In this document: positions 40,162-50,152 of the stretch, piece by piece
How positions within the stretch are numbered: position 1 is the first letter of the stretch
How the letters are laid out: each line of letters opens with the position of its first letter
From: Frankineae bacterium MT45
GTDB lineage: Bacteria; Actinomycetota; Actinomycetes; Mycobacteriales; Jatrophihabitantaceae
Reading direction: 5' to 3'
DNA length: 64,000 nt
Assembly (NCBI GenBank): GCA_900100325.1
Contig: LT629697.1
Span: 1,178,001 to 1,242,000, forward strand
Notes under the pieces: model-generated
What the model saw: the letters and a program-made list of their open reading frames with translations, nothing else
Told to the model about the DNA's origin: nothing
Database searches by the model: none
Program-made: the position numbers and the translations under genes

Positions 40162-41268
40162 TTAAACCGTGGCGATGTCCGTCCAACCCTCGACCTCGGA
40201 GGGCTTGCGCGGGGCCGGACCGATGTAGCGGGCCGACGGGCGGACCAGACGTCCGGTGCGCTTCTGCTCCAGGATGTGGGCCGACCAGCCGGCGGTGCGG
40301 GCACAGGTGAACATGGCCGGCATCATGTGCGGCGGGACCTCGGCGAAGTCGAGGATGACGGCGGCCCAGAACTCGACGTTGGTCTCGATGGCCCGGTCCG
40401 GACGGCGCTCCTTCAGCTCGGCCAGGGCGGCCTGCTCCAGTGCGACGGCGGCCTCGTAGCGCGGGGCGTTGAGCTCCTGGCAGGTGCGGCGCAGCACGCG
40501 GGCCCGCGGGTCCTCGGCCCGGTAGACCCGGTGACCGAAGCCCATCAGCCGGTCGTGGCGGTCCAGGATGTCGATGACGACCTTGCGGGCGTCACCCTTC
40601 TCCTCGACCTCCTTCACCATCGGAAGCACGCGAGCCGGGGCCCCACCGTGCAGCGGGCCGCTCATCGCCCCGACGGCGCCGGAGATCGCGGCAGCCACGT
40701 CAGCCCCGGTGGAGGCGATGACGCGCGCGGTGAATGTGGAGGCGTTCATGCCGTGCTCAGCGGCGGAGACGAAGTAGGCGTCGACGGCCTTGACGTGCGC
40801 CGGGTCTGGCTCGCCGCGCCAGCGGGTCATGAACCGCTCGACGATGGTGCGGGACTTGTCGATGCGCGACTGCGGGACCGCTGGGGCGCTGAGGCCACGC
40901 GCCGACTGGGCCATGTAGCTCAGCGCCATGATCGATGCGCGGGCGGCCTGCTCGCGGGCCTCTTCATCGGTGATGTCCAGCAGTGGGCGGTAGCCCCAGA
41001 TCGGCGAGAGCATCGCCAGCGCGGCCTGCACGTCAACCCGGACGTCACCGGTGTGGACCGGGATCGGGAAGGGCTCGGCCGGCGGGAGTCCGGGGCCGAA
41101 CTTTCCGTCCACCAGGAGGGCCCAGACGTTGCCGAAAGTGACTGAGCCGACCAGATCCTCGATGTCGACGCCGCGGTATCGCAGCGCGCCGCCGTCGCGG
41201 TCAGGCTCGGCAATCTCGGTCTCGAAGGCGATGATTCCTTCAAGACCCGGGCTGTAATCGCTACTCAT
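40162..41268 (-). CDS. citA: Citrate synthase 2 (short, CitA type)
   Basis: A 368-residue citrate synthase resembling mycobacterial citA (Rv0889c). The catalytic triad is visible: His in [11 protein letters not shown], His in [14 protein letters not shown], and Asp in [13 protein letters not shown]. It condenses acetyl-CoA and oxaloacetate. The protein is shorter than the roughly 430-residue type II enzymes, consistent with the Gram-positive-like form. GGAG lies 9 nt before the ATG. It is divergent from pdxH. Some short paralogs act as 2-methylcitrate synthases, but no prp genes are nearby. Confidence 0.93.
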   Translation of the reverse strand: MSSDYSPGLEGIIAFETEIAEPDRDGGALRYRGVDIEDLVGSVTFGNVWALLVDGKFGPGLPPAEPFPIPVHTGDVRVDVQAALAMLSPIWGYRPLLDITDEEAREQAARASIMALSYMAQSARGLSAPAVPQSRIDKSRTIVERFMTRWRGEPDPAHVKAVDAYFVSAAEHGMNASTFTARVIASTGADVAAAISGAVGAMSGPLHGGAPARVLPMVKEVEEKGDARKVVIDILDRHDRLMGFGHRVYRAEDPRARVLRRTCQELNAPRYEAAVALEQAALAELKERRPDRAIETNVEFWAAVILDFAEVPPHMMPAMFTCARTAGWSAHILEQKRTGRLVRPSARYIGPAPRKPSEVEGWTDIATV

Positions 41269-41385
41269 CGACTCTGTCTCCGATCGGGAAAGGTGCCGTC
41301 TACTGCTGGTGGGTTACACCCGCGCTCCGCCCATTCTGCCCACAGTGGGATTTTCGAGTTGCAGCGAGGTGGAAAGATTGGTGCA

Positions 41386-42027
41386 GTGACTGATCCAGCC
41401 GGCATGCGCCGGGCGTATTTGCGGGGCGAACTCAGCGAATCGGCGGTCGCAGAGAGCTGGCTCGGGCAGTTCCGGGAGTGGTTCGACGCGGCCGTGGCCA
41501 GTGAAGCGGTCGCCGAGCCGAACGCGATGCAGTTGGCCACCGTGGACGCCGACGGGCACCCGTCCGTCCGTACCGTGCTGTTGAAGGGTTACGACGAGTC
41601 CGGGCTGGTCTTCTACAGCAACTACGACTCGGCCAAGGGGCTTGATCTACAGGCCGTGCCCTACGCCGCCGTCGTCTTCCTCTGGCTGCCCCAGGAGCGA
41701 CAGGTGCGTTTCAGCGGCCCGGTGACGCTGGTCAGCCGCGAGGAGACCGAGGCGTACTTCGCATCGCGCCCCCGCGGTTCGCAGGTTGGCGCGTGGGCTT
41801 CGCCGCAGTCGTCGGTGGTCTCATCACGTTCGGAGTTGGAGGAGTCGGTGCAGGTCCTGCAGGAGCGCTTCGGTGACGAGTCGGTGCCGCCGCCGCCGAA
41901 CTGGGGTGGCTACCGGATCGCCCCGGCATCGATCGAGTTCTGGCAGGGCCGGGACGACCGCCTGCACGACCGCATCCGCTACCGCCGGGACGGGTCGGGC
42001 TGGGTCATTGAGCGGCTCGCCCCGTGA
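41386..42027 (+). CDS. pdxH: Pyridoxamine 5'-phosphate oxidase
   Basis: A 213-residue FMN enzyme that oxidises pyridoxine or pyridoxamine 5'-phosphate to PLP. The FMN-binding [19 protein letters not shown], the [16 protein letters not shown] strand, the [17 protein letters not shown] segment and the C-terminal WGGYRIAP...[12 protein letters not shown] with ...ERLAP all match PdxH. The frame is open to 41293, but the GTG at 41386 gives the normal length. AAAGAT precedes it by 7 nt. The stop overlaps the GTG of the next MFS gene. It supplies the cofactor for SerC, Alr and PabC encoded in this window. Confidence 0.95.
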   Translation: MTDPAGMRRAYLRGELSESAVAESWLGQFREWFDAAVASEAVAEPNAMQLATVDADGHPSVRTVLLKGYDESGLVFYSNYDSAKGLDLQAVPYAAVVFLWLPQERQVRFSGPVTLVSREETEAYFASRPRGSQVGAWASPQSSVVSSRSELEESVQVLQERFGDESVPPPPNWGGYRIAPASIEFWQGRDDRLHDRIRYRRDGSGWVIERLAP

Positions 42028-43364
42028 GCAAGCCACAGAACGAGCCGGAGAGCACGACATCCAGTGAGACCGACGGTGGCCTCAAGGCGCGGTTCCTCAA
42101 GCACGCCGTTGATACCCGGCCGCTGAAGAATCCGTATTACAAGCGCCTGCTCGTCGGCCAGGGGACGGCCTTCATCGGTTCCATGCTGACCCAGGTGGCC
42201 GTGCCGGTGCAGGTCTACGCGATCTCGAAGTCCTCCCTGATGGTCGGCATGGTGGGGCTCGTCGGCCTGCTGCCGATCGTGATCTTCGGCCTCTACGGCG
42301 GGGCGATCGCCGACTCGATGGATCGGGCCAAGCTCTACCTCTGGTCGTCGATCGGCACCTGGCTGGTGACGATCCTGCTGCTTCTGCAGACTCTGGCTAA
42401 TCTCCGTAGCGTCCCGGTGATTCTGGTGCTGGTCGCCGTGCAGTCCGGCGTCTTCGCGATCGCCTCATCGGCCCGCGGCGCCATCATCCCGCGCATCGTC
42501 GAGCCGGAACTCGTCCCTGCGGCTAATACCCTTAACTTCACCGTCGGGAACTTCGGGATGGTGGCCGGCCCGCTGATCGCCGGGCTCCTGGTCTCGCTCA
42601 ATCACGGTTTCGAGTACGCCTACGGCATCGACGCTCTGCTCTTCCTGGCCGCGCTCTACTCGGCGCTTCGGCTGCCGTCGCTGCCGCCGGACGGGCAGAC
42701 CCAGAAGGCTGGCCTCCGCTCGGTCGTCGACGGTCTGCGCTTCATCGCCTCGAATCCGGTGCTGGTGATGTCCTTCGGCGTCGACATCGTGGCCATGGTG
42801 CTGGCGATGCCGCGATCCCTCTACCCGGAGGTGGCGGCCGAGCGCTTCGGCGGGTCGGTCGGGCCGCTGTACGCGGCCATCGCGATCGGCGCGGTGGTGG
42901 CCGGACTCTCCAGCGGCTGGATCGGCCGAGTCCGTCGCCAGGGTCGGGCCCTCACCTTCGCGATCGTCGCCTGGGGCGCCGCCGTTGCGCTCTCCGGGCT
43001 CGCGCATCAGCTCTGGCTGGTCGTGATCCTGCTGGCGCTGGCCGGTGCGGCCGATCTGGTGAGCGCCGTCTACCGGCAGACGATCCTGCAGACATATGCC
43101 CCGGACGAGATGCGCGGCCGGATGCAGGGCGTCTTCATCGCGGTGGTAGCGGGCGGTCCGCGCCTGGGTGACCTGCGGGCCGGGGCGACCGCGTCCTTTA
43201 CCTCGGCGACGTTCTCGTGGGTGGCCGGTGGCCTGGCCTGCATCGTGGTCGTTCTCATCGCCGGGGTGATGGTGCGACCGTTCTGGAACTACCGCACGGA
43301 CGCCGTCGGAGAGGGCATCGATCGGGAGAGCGCCGTCGAGGAGGTTGTCCACGTTTCGACGTGA
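42024..43364 (+). CDS. MFS transporter
   Basis: A 446-residue permease with about 12 helices. The N-terminal 45 residues are polar. Loop [16 protein letters not shown] is the MFS motif A region, and [24 protein letters not shown] is typical of the EntS/DHA3 group. The C-terminal tail is acidic. Its GTG overlaps the pdxH stop (42024-42027), so it is translated with pdxH. The substrate is unknown; a link to B6 vitamers is only suggested by the coupling. Confidence 0.85.
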   Translation: MSKPQNEPESTTSSETDGGLKARFLKHAVDTRPLKNPYYKRLLVGQGTAFIGSMLTQVAVPVQVYAISKSSLMVGMVGLVGLLPIVIFGLYGGAIADSMDRAKLYLWSSIGTWLVTILLLLQTLANLRSVPVILVLVAVQSGVFAIASSARGAIIPRIVEPELVPAANTLNFTVGNFGMVAGPLIAGLLVSLNHGFEYAYGIDALLFLAALYSALRLPSLPPDGQTQKAGLRSVVDGLRFIASNPVLVMSFGVDIVAMVLAMPRSLYPEVAAERFGGSVGPLYAAIAIGAVVAGLSSGWIGRVRRQGRALTFAIVAWGAAVALSGLAHQLWLVVILLALAGAADLVSAVYRQTILQTYAPDEMRGRMQGVFIAVVAGGPRLGDLRAGATASFTSATFSWVAGGLACIVVVLIAGVMVRPFWNYRTDAVGEGIDRESAVEEVVHVST

Positions 43365-43453
43365 CGTATCACTCGTAGGTATCAGATGTGAACGGAATGT
43401 GTCTTCCCTGGTGGAGCTGCGGATAGCCCGCAGTCATCAACTCTGGGGATCTC

Positions 43454-45781
43454 ATGAAGCGAATAGCCACACGGCGAATAGCCATAAGCAGTGCAGTGAC
43501 GCTCTTGGTAGCGGCGCTGCTGGCGGCCCTACTCAGTGGCACGGCTGCCACTGCGGCCGCTGCGACCACTCCGACGCCCACACCCGGTCCGGTGAAACTC
43601 AGCCCTCCGATCACTGGCAAGCAGCTCGGTGACACGACGGCGAACGCCCCGGTCGCGCCGCTGCCCGACCTGCACCCAGGGCTGGATAAGCCGCTGGCCA
43701 ACTTCACCACCAAAGACTCCTGCGCGACCGCCGCCGCCGGGTATGCCAAGTGTTTCAGCAAGATCGTCACCCCGGCCCAGGGCACAGCCACCCCGGCCAT
43801 CCCGCTCGGTTGGGGGCCGGCTGACCTCGCATCGGCGTACCGGCTGGCCACGGCCAACGGCAAGGGCCTCACCGTCGCGATCGTCGACGCCTATAGTCAC
43901 CCGACGATCGCCGCCAACCTGAACACCTATCGGGCCGCCTATGGCCTGCCGGCCTGCACGGTGAGCAGCGGCTGCTTCAAGATCCTGAACCAGAGCGGCG
44001 CGACCTCCCCGCTCCCGGCGGCGAATGTCGGCTGGGCGACGGAGATCGCCTTGGACGTCGACATGGTCTCCGCCGTCTGCCCGCTCTGCAACATCGTGCT
44101 CGTCGAGGCGAACAGCAACTCGACGGCCAACCTGGCCGCCGCGGCGAACATGGCGGCCGGACTCCCGGGCGTGGTCGCGGTGAGCAACAGCTACGGTGCC
44201 GCGCAGAGCAGCGGTGAGACCGCGTACAACAGCTACTACACCCACCCCGGCATCGTCACCACGGCCTCGACCGGTGATCACGGCTACGGCGTCTCCTACC
44301 CTTCGGCCGCGCCGTCGGTCGTCGCGGTCGGCGGGACGAGGCTCGTCCAGGACTCCTCGACCCGCGGCTGGAGTGAGACGGCCTGGAGCGGCGCCGGTAG
44401 CGGATGCTCGCTCTACGAGGCGAAGCCCGCCTGGCAGACCGACTCCGGCTGCTCGAAGCGGACCGTCGCCGACGTCTCCGCGGTGGCCGACCCGGCGACC
44501 CCGGTCGCGATGTACAGCAACTACGGGCACAGCGGCTGGATCACCAGCGGCGGCACCAGCGTCTCGGCGCCGATCATCGCCGCCGTCGCCGCCGAGGCGA
44601 ACGCCGACTTCCGCACCGCCAAGGGCGCGCAGGGCTTCTACCGGATGCAGAACGGCTACGGAATCAACGACGTCCTGTCGGGCAGCAACGGTTCCTGCGG
44701 TGGTTCCTACCTCTGCACCGCCGGCTACGGCTACGACGGCCCGACCGGCGTCGGCACGCCCTACACCGCACCGCGGGACAGCTACGGCTACGTCTGGGCC
44801 GACCAGCCCAGCACGGCCAGCTACACGCCGAGCACCACGTACTCCTACAACTCCTACGGTGGCGCCAACTCGATCGTCCGCAATGGCGTCGGCAGCTACA
44901 CGGTGACCTTCGGACGGCTGGCCAGTGGCGGGACGGTGGACGTCACTGCGTACTCCACCAATGCCCGTTGCAAGGTGGGGAACTGGTACCACTCGGGCGG
45001 CAACGAAGTAGTGAACGTCTACTGCTTCAGCAACGCCGGCGTGGCCGTGGACTCCTACTACGACGTGGTCTTCGCCAACCCGGCCGGCATCGTCGGCTCG
45101 GCCAACCTCTCCAACAACTCGCTGGGCTACGTCTGGGCCAACCAGCCGACCACCACGAGCTACACGCCGAGCACTTTCTACCAGTACAACAACCAGAATC
45201 TCAGCAACACGATCACCCGCAACGGGGTCGGTGACTACACGATCACCTTCACCCGCCTCTCCCCGGTCGTCTCCACGAACCAGGGAACGGTGAAGGTGAC
45301 CGCTTACGGCTCGAGCAACTACTCCTGCATCTCCGGGGGCTGGTACGGCCCGGCCTCGAGCCCGTACAACGAGAGCGTGACGGTGCGCTGCTACACCGCG
45401 ACCGGTGCTCCGGTGGATACCTACTTCACCGCCAGCTACGCCGCCCACCTCTCGCTGACCGGCAAGACCACCGCCTACGGCTACGTCTGGGGCAACTCGC
45501 CCTCGTCGGCTTCCTACACGCCGGCGGCGGCCTGGTCCTACAACTCGACCGGACAGACCAACACCATCACCCGCAGCAGCGCGGGTAACTACATGGTGAC
45601 GATCCCCGGTCAGTTGGCCAGCGGCGGTGACATCCAGGTCACCAGCTACGGCGCGGACGGCTCGTCCTGCCGTTCGACCGGTTGGGCCCACGGGAGTACG
45701 GCAACGTACGCCTACCTGCAGTGTGTGAACTCGGCCGGAGTGGCCGTCGACCACTACTTCAACCTGCAGTACGTGCACTAG
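43454..45781 (+). CDS. Secreted S53 (sedolisin-type) peptidase with three C-terminal repeats
   Basis: A 775-residue exported protease. The signal peptide ends near residue 36. The S53 catalytic set is complete: Glu197 and Asp201 (ATEIALDVD), oxyanion Asp275 (STGDHGYG) and Ser369 (SGGTSVSAP). The calcium-site region reads NDVLSG and GYGYDGPTGVGTP. The pro-segment is unusually short for the family, about 100 residues. Residues 444-775 are three copies of a module of about 110 residues, starting YGYVW or LGYVW with SYTPS and one or two Cys pairs. GGGGAT precedes the ATG. Such enzymes usually work at acid pH; the repeats may bind substrate or cell wall. Confidence 0.88.
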   Translation: MKRIATRRIAISSAVTLLVAALLAALLSGTAATAAAATTPTPTPGPVKLSPPITGKQLGDTTANAPVAPLPDLHPGLDKPLANFTTKDSCATAAAGYAKCFSKIVTPAQGTATPAIPLGWGPADLASAYRLATANGKGLTVAIVDAYSHPTIAANLNTYRAAYGLPACTVSSGCFKILNQSGATSPLPAANVGWATEIALDVDMVSAVCPLCNIVLVEANSNSTANLAAAANMAAGLPGVVAVSNSYGAAQSSGETAYNSYYTHPGIVTTASTGDHGYGVSYPSAAPSVVAVGGTRLVQDSSTRGWSETAWSGAGSGCSLYEAKPAWQTDSGCSKRTVADVSAVADPATPVAMYSNYGHSGWITSGGTSVSAPIIAAVAAEANADFRTAKGAQGFYRMQNGYGINDVLSGSNGSCGGSYLCTAGYGYDGPTGVGTPYTAPRDSYGYVWADQPSTASYTPSTTYSYNSYGGANSIVRNGVGSYTVTFGRLASGGTVDVTAYSTNARCKVGNWYHSGGNEVVNVYCFSNAGVAVDSYYDVVFANPAGIVGSANLSNNSLGYVWANQPTTTSYTPSTFYQYNNQNLSNTITRNGVGDYTITFTRLSPVVSTNQGTVKVTAYGSSNYSCISGGWYGPASSPYNESVTVRCYTATGAPVDTYFTASYAAHLSLTGKTTAYGYVWGNSPSSASYTPAAAWSYNSTGQTNTITRSSAGNYMVTIPGQLASGGDIQVTSYGADGSSCRSTGWAHGSTATYAYLQCVNSAGVAVDHYFNLQYVH

Positions 45782-45794
45782 CCGATAGTTCTGT

Positions 45795-45828
45795 GCAGGT
45801 GGGCGGTCCTGATGGACCGCCCACCTGC
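45795..45828. terminator. Intrinsic terminator
   Basis: A perfect 15-bp stem (GCAGGTGGGCGGTCC and its complement) with a TGAT loop, 14 nt after the S53 stop, is followed by CATTTC. It isolates the protease gene from the downstream epimerase. Confidence 0.88.
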
Positions 45829-45853
45829 CATTTCACTTCACACGCCGGTCACG

Positions 45854-45859
45854 TAACGT
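45854..45859 (+). promoter_or_regulatory. Candidate -10 box of the aldose-1-epimerase-like gene
   Basis: TAACGT, 7 nt, then ATG at 45867; leaderless transcript predicted. Confidence 0.45.
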
Positions 45860-45866
45860 CGCAACC

Positions 45867-46766
45867 ATGGCGCTGACCGGTACCCAATTCACCATCTCCG
45901 CAGGCGACTACGAGGCCACCGTCGTCGAGGTTGGTGCCGGTCTGCGGCGCTTCGTCAAGGGCGGCGTCGACGTCACCGCCCCCTACGCCGACGATGAGTT
46001 GCCGCCTCGCTGCGACGGCGCGGTGTTGATGCCCTGGCCGAATCGCCTGAGCAACGGCGAGTACGTCTTCGAGGGTCAGAAGTACCAGGTCCCGGTCACC
46101 GAACGCCCGCAGAACAATGCCAATCACGGCCTGGCCCGCTGGTCGCGCTGGGCGCCGATCGCCCAGGAGCAGGACTCGATCACGCTGGCCTGCAAGATCG
46201 TTCCGCAGACGGGGTGGCCCTTCGAGATCTCGGCTGCGGTGACCTATTCGGTGGATGCCGAGACCGGCTTGACCGTCACCTCGTCGGTCTTCAACGAAGG
46301 TTCGGGACGGGCTCCGTTCGGGGCCGGTTTCCACCCGTACCTCTCCCTGCACGGCCATGCCCTCGACGAGGTCGTGCTGCAGATTCCGGCTAATAGTCGG
46401 ATCATCACCGACGAGGCGCAGGTTCCGGTCGGGCAGGCCGAGGTTGATGGCAGCGAGTACGACTTCCGCGGTGCCCGGGCTTTGAAGAGCCAGCGCCTGG
46501 ACGACGCCTTCGGCGAACTGAACTACGTCGACGGCCGGGGTGCGGTGCTGCTGAGCACCCCCAGCGGCTCAACCCAGCTCTGGTACGACGAGTCCTTCCG
46601 CTTCCTGCAGATCTTCACCGCTGAAGTGCTGGCCCATTTCGAACCGGCGGTGGCCGTCGAACCGATGACCTGTCCGGCCGATGCCTTCAACTCCGGGACC
46701 GGGCTGATCGTGCTGGAGCCCGGCGGGGACTGGACGGGCACCTGGGGCGTAACCCCGATCGGCTAG
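45867..46766 (+). CDS. Aldose 1-epimerase family protein
   Basis: A 299-residue mutarotase-fold protein. NNANHGLARWSRW carries a conserved His, APFGAGFHPYLSLHG the second conserved His, and the Asp/Glu region near the C terminus (VAVEPMTCPADAFNSG) the catalytic Glu. It likely interconverts alpha and beta anomers of a hexose or hexose 6-phosphate. A perfect terminator precedes it and a TAACGT box lies 7 nt before the ATG, so it begins its own transcript. The ABC ATPase gene follows after 11 nt. Confidence 0.88.
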   Translation: MALTGTQFTISAGDYEATVVEVGAGLRRFVKGGVDVTAPYADDELPPRCDGAVLMPWPNRLSNGEYVFEGQKYQVPVTERPQNNANHGLARWSRWAPIAQEQDSITLACKIVPQTGWPFEISAAVTYSVDAETGLTVTSSVFNEGSGRAPFGAGFHPYLSLHGHALDEVVLQIPANSRIITDEAQVPVGQAEVDGSEYDFRGARALKSQRLDDAFGELNYVDGRGAVLLSTPSGSTQLWYDESFRFLQIFTAEVLAHFEPAVAVEPMTCPADAFNSGTGLIVLEPGGDWTGTWGVTPIG

Positions 46767-46769
46767 CGT
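46764..46769 (+). promoter_or_regulatory. Candidate -10 box of the ABC-2 ATPase gene
   Basis: TAGCGT, overlapping the epimerase stop, lies 8 nt before the GTG at 46778. Confidence 0.4.
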
Positions 46770-46777
46770 CCAGCACC

Positions 46778-47668
46778 GTGCTCGATATCGCAGATCTGAC
46801 CAAGTCCTACGGCAGCGTAGATGCTCTGCGGGGAGTCTCACTGCAGGTCCATCCGGGAGAGATGGTCGGTTTCGTCGGCGCCAACGGAGCCGGTAAGTCG
46901 ACGACCATGCGCATCGCGATGGGGCTGCTCGCCGCCGACAGCGGCAGCGTGCGCTGGCGGGACGCGCCCCTGAGTTTCCTCACCCGGCAGCGGTTCGGCT
47001 ACATGCCCGAGCAGCGCGGCCTCTACCCGAAGATGCGCATCGCCGATCAGGTGAGCTACTTCGGACAGCTCCGCGGCATGGCCCGACGTGATGCCGACGC
47101 GCGAGCCGCCGCCCTCATCGAACAGCTCAGCGTGGTAGCCGAACCCAACGCCGTGCTGCAGTCGCTCTCGCTGGGCAACCAGCAGCGGATCCAGCTGGCG
47201 GCGGCGCTGGTGCACGACCCGGAGCTGCTGATCCTCGACGAGCCCTTCTCCGGACTGGACCCGATCGGCGTCGACACGATGGAGCAGGTACTGGCCCAGC
47301 GCCGGGCCGCCGGCACCGGGGTGCTCTTCAGTAGCCATCAGCTGGAGCTGGTGGAGCGGCTCTGCGACCGCGTCGTGATCATCACCGCCGGGCGCATCGT
47401 CGCCACCGGAAGCCTGGATGAGCTGCGCCGGGCGGCCGGACGGGCCGAACTCGAGGTGGAGGTACCCGGGGCCGACCCGGGGTGGGTCGCCGCGCTGCCC
47501 GGGGTCGAGGTCGCCGCGATGCAGGGCGATCGCTGGCGGCTGCGGCTGGCTGACCCCGGTGACGATCAGCGTGTACTCGCCGCCGCCACCACGGCCGGGC
47601 CGGTCCGCCACTTCGGATGGCGTCAACCACCGCTGGCTGAGCTCTACCGGGAAGCGGTGGCCCAGTGA
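46778..47668 (+). CDS. ABC transporter ATP-binding protein (NatA-like)
   Basis: A 296-residue ABC ATPase. Walker A is GANGAGKST, the signature is LSLGNQQRIQLA, Walker B is LLILDEPFSGLD, and the H-loop is SSHQLE. The C-terminal 80 residues form the accessory domain typical of NatA/DrrA-like proteins, after GRIVATGSLDELRRAAG. It pairs with the downstream permease through a four-base GTGA overlap (47665-47668). NatAB-type exporters move Na+ or drugs out of the cell; the substrate here is not deducible. Confidence 0.92.
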   Translation: MLDIADLTKSYGSVDALRGVSLQVHPGEMVGFVGANGAGKSTTMRIAMGLLAADSGSVRWRDAPLSFLTRQRFGYMPEQRGLYPKMRIADQVSYFGQLRGMARRDADARAAALIEQLSVVAEPNAVLQSLSLGNQQRIQLAAALVHDPELLILDEPFSGLDPIGVDTMEQVLAQRRAAGTGVLFSSHQLELVERLCDRVVIITAGRIVATGSLDELRRAAGRAELEVEVPGADPGWVAALPGVEVAAMQGDRWRLRLADPGDDQRVLAAATTAGPVRHFGWRQPPLAELYREAVAQ

Positions 47669-48837
47669 GGAGTGTCCTGCTCGTGGCCCGCCGCGAGATC
47701 GTCGTCCGGTTGCAGCAGCGGGGCTTCCGCATCGGGCTGGCAGTGGCGGTGGTGATCATCGCCCTCGCGGCGGCCGCACCGAAGATCATTGGCAATCATG
47801 CCGCCTCGACGTCCAAGATCGGGATCGTCGGGGGGAGCGACGAGCTGCGGACCTACCTGACGGCCACCGCCGCGCAGGCCGGTCAGAAGATCGAGCTGCA
47901 TCAGGCCGACACCGCCGAGGCGACGGCCAAGGTGCACAGCGGGGAGTGGGATGCCGCGGTGATCGACGGTGATCGAATCCTCGCCAAGTCGAGCGACTCG
48001 GAGGCGGTTGCCCTTATCCAGTCGGCCCATCGAGCGCAGCGCCTGCAGGAGAATCTCGCCGCGGCCGGGCTCTCCACCATCCAGATCCGCCATGCCTTCG
48101 ACGTGCCGCAGCTCGCCGTCACCGCGACCAAATCAGCCGAGACCACGCAGCGGCAGGCGGTGGCCACCATCGCTGTCGTCTTCCTCTTCACCCAGCTCGT
48201 CACCTTCTGTACCTGGGTGGCCATCGGAGTGGTCGAGGAGAAGTCGAGCCGGGTTGTCGAGTTGATCCTCTCGGCCGTGCGCCCGGTACAACTTCTGGCC
48301 GGAAAACTCATCGGAATCGGCGGCCTGGCCCTGGCGCAGGTGGCGCTGCTGGCCTTGGTCGCCCTCGGCGTCTCGACCGGAACCGGCGGCCTGACGCTGC
48401 CCGGGTCGGCCTACGTGCCGCTGCTTATCGCCTTCGCTTGGTTCGCGCTGGGGTTCGCCTTCTTCGCCGCCCTCGCCGCCGGGCTGGCCTCGCTCGTCTC
48501 GCGTCAGGAGGAGGTGTCGGGCGTTCTCACCCCGGTCACCGGGCTGCTCTTCGTCGCCTACGCGGCGAGTTTCGCGGTGTCGGCGAACCCGGACGCCGGC
48601 TGGGCTCGACTGCTGTCGATCGTGCCGCCGATCTCGGCCATCGCTATGCCCGCGCGGCTGGCTCGGGGTGGCGTCCCGATCGTCGATGTGCTCGTCGCGG
48701 CTCTGCTGATGCTCACCCTCACCGGCGTCGCGCTCGTCGTCGCCGGACGCCTCTACCGGGCCTCCATCCTGCACACCGGCGACAAGCTGACGCTGCGCAA
48801 TGCGTGGCGCGGTGAGGCGGTCGGGGAGCTGGCCTGA
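47665..48837 (+). CDS. ABC-2 type permease (NatB-like)
   Basis: A 390-residue integral membrane subunit. The first helix (residues about 20-40) is followed by a long extracytoplasmic domain to about 165, then five helices (AVATIAVVFLFTQLVTFCTWVAIG and others). The motif GVVEEKSSRVVELILSAVRPVQLLAGKLIGIG is the hallmark loop of ABC-2 NatB permeases. It overlaps the ATPase start-stop junction and completes the exporter. No third gene is evident. The role could be antibiotic or cation export. Confidence 0.92.
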   Translation: MRSVLLVARREIVVRLQQRGFRIGLAVAVVIIALAAAAPKIIGNHAASTSKIGIVGGSDELRTYLTATAAQAGQKIELHQADTAEATAKVHSGEWDAAVIDGDRILAKSSDSEAVALIQSAHRAQRLQENLAAAGLSTIQIRHAFDVPQLAVTATKSAETTQRQAVATIAVVFLFTQLVTFCTWVAIGVVEEKSSRVVELILSAVRPVQLLAGKLIGIGGLALAQVALLALVALGVSTGTGGLTLPGSAYVPLLIAFAWFALGFAFFAALAAGLASLVSRQEEVSGVLTPVTGLLFVAYAASFAVSANPDAGWARLLSIVPPISAIAMPARLARGGVPIVDVLVAALLMLTLTGVALVVAGRLYRASILHTGDKLTLRNAWRGEAVGELA

Positions 48838-48892
48838 TGCCCATGAAGCAGGAGTAGGTTCGTCAGAGGACCGAGAAACAAAGGGGATTGCT

Positions 48893-49534
48893 GTGAAATT
48901 CACTAAGTACACCCACGCCTGTGTCCGCCTCGACGACGGCGATCGGACGCTGGTCATCGATCCGGGTGCCTTCTCCGAACTCGATGAGGCCCTCGCCGGG
49001 GTCGATGCCGTACTGATCACGCATGAGCACGTCGACCACCTCGACCTCAACCGGGTGCTGAGCGCCGCCGCCGAGAACCCGCAGCTGGAGGTCTGGGCGC
49101 CGCAGTCACTGGCCGAGAGTTTCGCGCCGCTGGAGGATCGCTTCGTCGTGGCCGCGCCGGGTGAGACCTTCGAGGCGGCCGGGTTTGCCGTGGAGACGTT
49201 CGGCGGTCAGCACGCCCTGATTCACTCCAGCATCCCGGTGATCGCGAACGTCGGATACCTGATCGACGATCACCTCTATCACCCGGGTGACTCCTTTGCC
49301 GTCCCGACCAAACCGGTCGAGACGCTGCTGGTGCCGATCCACGCCCCGTGGTCGAAGATCAGTGAGGTCATCGACTTCGTGGTGTCGGTCCGGGCCCCGC
49401 AGGCCTTCCAGGTTCACGACGGGCTGCTGAACCAACTGGGCCTCGGCGTGGTCGAGGGGCATGTGACGCGAATCGGGGCCGAGCACGGCTCCACCTACCG
49501 GCATCTGGCCGCCGGTGAGTCGCTGACGCTGTAG
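48893..49534 (+). CDS. Metallo-beta-lactamase-fold hydrolase
   Basis: A 213-residue MBL-fold protein. The metal motif THEHVDHLDLN (HxHxDH), a His in GGQHALIH, Asp in YHPGDSF and His in VPIHAPW cover the usual metal ligands. It resembles the UlaG/YtnP-like group of small metal-dependent hydrolases. The frame extends to 48800, but AAGGGG with a 6-nt spacer selects the GTG at 48893 (MKFTKYTHACVRL). The substrate is unknown. It is convergent with the NUDIX gene. Confidence 0.88.
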   Translation: MKFTKYTHACVRLDDGDRTLVIDPGAFSELDEALAGVDAVLITHEHVDHLDLNRVLSAAAENPQLEVWAPQSLAESFAPLEDRFVVAAPGETFEAAGFAVETFGGQHALIHSSIPVIANVGYLIDDHLYHPGDSFAVPTKPVETLLVPIHAPWSKISEVIDFVVSVRAPQAFQVHDGLLNQLGLGVVEGHVTRIGAEHGSTYRHLAAGESLTL

Positions 49535-49565
49535 CCCGTCAGCCAGCGGCGGGTCAGCGCCGGTT

Positions 49566-50111
49566 CTAGGCCTGGCGCTGTTTCTCCTGATCGAGCAGGG
49601 CAAGCGCGGCGATGCTGTGCGAATCGACGAACTCGCCGCGGGCGATCATCGCGCGCACCTCGACGTCAGAGAACCAGCCGTGCACCATGTCCTGCTCGCT
49701 GGCCTCACGCTTCGGCTCACCCATCGTCAGATTCGTGGCGTGGAAGATGTCGAAGCCCTGGTTGCTGTAGCCGTAGGCGGCGTACAGGTGACCGAGGTGG
49801 GACCAGCTACCGGCGACGATTCCGGTCTCCTCCTCCAGTTCGCTGGCCGCAAGCTCCTCCTTGCTGCCGTCCTTCCCGGCCGCCCAGCCGCCCTGCGGGA
49901 ACTCCCAGACGCGCCGCCCGATCGGGTACCGGAACTGCTCGACGAGCCAGTAGCCCTCCTGGGACTCGGCGATGACCAGCGCGAAGTCGCGCTTATCCAG
50001 CACGGAGTACGTGCCGAGCGAGCCGTCAGGAAACCGAACCTCGTCGCTGCGCACCGTCATCCAGGGCGTCTGATGGGCGATCTGGCTGCTGACCTGCTCA
50101 ATCTTTCGCAT
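49566..50111 (-). CDS. NUDIX hydrolase (ADP-ribose pyrophosphatase-like)
   Basis: A 181-residue NUDIX-fold enzyme. The catalytic helix appears as ELAASELEEETGIVAG. It keeps the EExG core, but Ser replaces the Arg of the consensus REUXEEXGU and the leading Gly/Glu spacing is relaxed. RRVWEFPQGGW upstream matches the ADP-ribose or GDP-sugar pyrophosphatase group. The frame runs to 50237, but the ATG at 50111 is supported by the family start. CACAAT lies 6 nt upstream. It is divergent from the DUF952 gene, with 41 nt between starts. Confidence 0.85.
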   Translation of the reverse strand: MRKIEQVSSQIAHQTPWMTVRSDEVRFPDGSLGTYSVLDKRDFALVIAESQEGYWLVEQFRYPIGRRVWEFPQGGWAAGKDGSKEELAASELEEETGIVAGSWSHLGHLYAAYGYSNQGFDIFHATNLTMGEPKREASEQDMVHGWFSDVEVRAMIARGEFVDSHSIAALALLDQEKQRQA

Positions 50112-50152
50112 CCGCTCATTGTGTCGTGCCCGGTGTCGCCCAGACTGTAGGC

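Noticed and set aside
43529-45778. 749-codon open frame on the minus strand opposite the S53 peptidase
   Set aside because: Its sequence is Gly/Val/Arg/His-rich nonsense of the kind produced by GC-rich antisense frames, and the plus strand encodes a complete catalytic set and signal peptide.
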